DNA from: JANRKH01 sp033763595
Lineage (GTDB): Bacteria; Pseudomonadota; Alphaproteobacteria; Rickettsiales; Rickettsiaceae
Direction: 5' to 3'
Assembly (NCBI GenBank): GCA_033763595.1
Contig: JANRKH010000062.1
Coordinates: 1-24,958, forward strand
Length of the DNA stretch: 24,958 bases
A program made the position numbers and the translations under genes. A model generated the notes under the pieces. It ran no database searches and had not been told where the DNA came from. It saw only the letters and a list, made by a program, of their open reading frames with translations. Positions 24,620-24,958 of the stretch are shown here, in pieces (the stretch's first letter is position 1; the number at the start of each line of letters is the position of its first letter).

Positions 24620-24958
24620 TTATCTTGCATTTTCTAATTTCTTAAGCTCCTCTATGGTAAAAGAAGTAACCGAGGAGATTAATTCTTTACTAAGTCCTTG
24701 TTTTAGCATGTTTAGAGCTACTAGTCTCATTCCTTCTTCTCGCCCCTTCTCTTCACCAAGCTTGATACCTTCTTCTCGTCCCTTCTCTTCACCAAGCTTG
24801 ATACCTTCCTCTCGTCCCTCTTCTCTTGCTGTATGGATTGAGTCTTCGTCTGTGATGAGTCTTTTGCGATAGTGGTAATATTCATTTTTCTCGTCTTGGT
24901 TCATCTTTAGCATGTTTAGTTTTTCTGCAACAAGAGTCATGTATTTAGAATGGTAATT
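24620..24958 (-). CDS. Rpn-family nuclease/putative transposase, C-terminal part
   Basis: The minus-strand frame is open to the window edge, so the gene is 5'-truncated here; the upstream codons read NYHSKY before the internal Met at 24940. The visible 113 residues show the usual tail of Rpn-type PD-(D/E)XK recombination-promoting nucleases (PF12784-like): a helical MTLVAEKLNMLKMNQDEKNE part, repeated EEGIKLGEEKGR units and a final VALNMLKQGLSKELISSVTS helix-turn segment that resembles the short DNA-contacting tail of these proteins. The catalytic domain would lie outside the window. Such genes are widely multiplied in Rickettsiales and related genomes. Assignment rests on the charged repeat and tail and is therefore tentative; the frame itself is convincing. 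Confidence 0.65.
   Translation of the reverse strand, partial: NYHSKYMTLVAEKLNMLKMNQDEKNEYYHYRKRLITDEDSIHTAREEGREEGIKLGEEKGREEGIKLGEEKGREEGMRLVALNMLKQGLSKELISSVTSFTIEELKKLENAR
24732..24825. repeat. 36-bp tandem repeat inside the Rpn-like gene
   Basis: Two nearly identical 36-bp units (24732-24767 and 24768-24803, one base difference) and a partial third encode repeated KLGEEKGREEGI-type 12-residue blocks. The unit is a multiple of three, so copy-number changes keep the frame and would only lengthen or shorten the charged helix. Confidence 0.85.

Overview
The window looks like a piece of chromosome from an AT-rich alphaproteobacterium, most probably a host-associated member of the Rickettsiales or a close relative. 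The evidence is a CtrA cell-cycle regulator very close to the alphaproteobacterial consensus, an AddB of the alphaproteobacterial type, a short TrhO (UPF0176) protein, and a giant coiled-coil/ankyrin protein of the kind seen in intracellular bacteria. Dispersed palindromic repeats occupy much of the non-coding DNA. The genus cannot be fixed from the sequence alone.

Layout from left to right. A dense field of GC-rich palindromes (1-806) abuts a 5'-truncated MepB-family remnant (811-1188). Two minus-strand housekeeping genes follow, trhO and rpsT. Then come dnaE (+), a second palindrome field (about 6572-7312), and a 2042-residue coiled-coil/ankyrin/membrane protein (7476-13604) with a plausible promoter of its own. 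A compact plus-strand group of yajC, a GNAT acetyltransferase and apaG follows; the last two overlap. A GT4-type glycosyltransferase is bracketed by two direct copies of a 105-110 bp hairpin element. A long AT-rich leader then precedes ctrA, which ends in a small terminator-like hairpin. A third palindrome field, in reversed orientation, separates ctrA from the convergent ettA (ABC-F translational throttle). The right end holds an unrecognised 185-residue protein, a small membrane protein whose stop overlaps the start of addB, addB itself, and the C-terminal part of an Rpn-like nuclease/transposase that runs off the window.

The core genes cover replication (dnaE), translation (rpsT, ettA, trhO), secretion (yajC), cell-cycle control (ctrA) and double-strand break repair (addB). 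They form no single operon and are separated by mobile or repetitive DNA. Convincing coupling is seen only for GNAT-apaG (23-nt overlap) and membrane protein-addB (ATGA overlap).

Three observations deserve most attention. First, a family of about 105 bp imperfect-hairpin elements has five copies here; all five lie downstream of a gene in the same sense as that gene, and three start at or within about 20 nt of its stop codon. Second, the GC-rich palindrome fields are built from a full unit plus tandem copies of only its left half. Third, the giant coiled-coil/ankyrin/glycine-rich membrane protein is a strong effector or surface-protein candidate. No tRNA, rRNA, CRISPR array or intact transposase was recognised.
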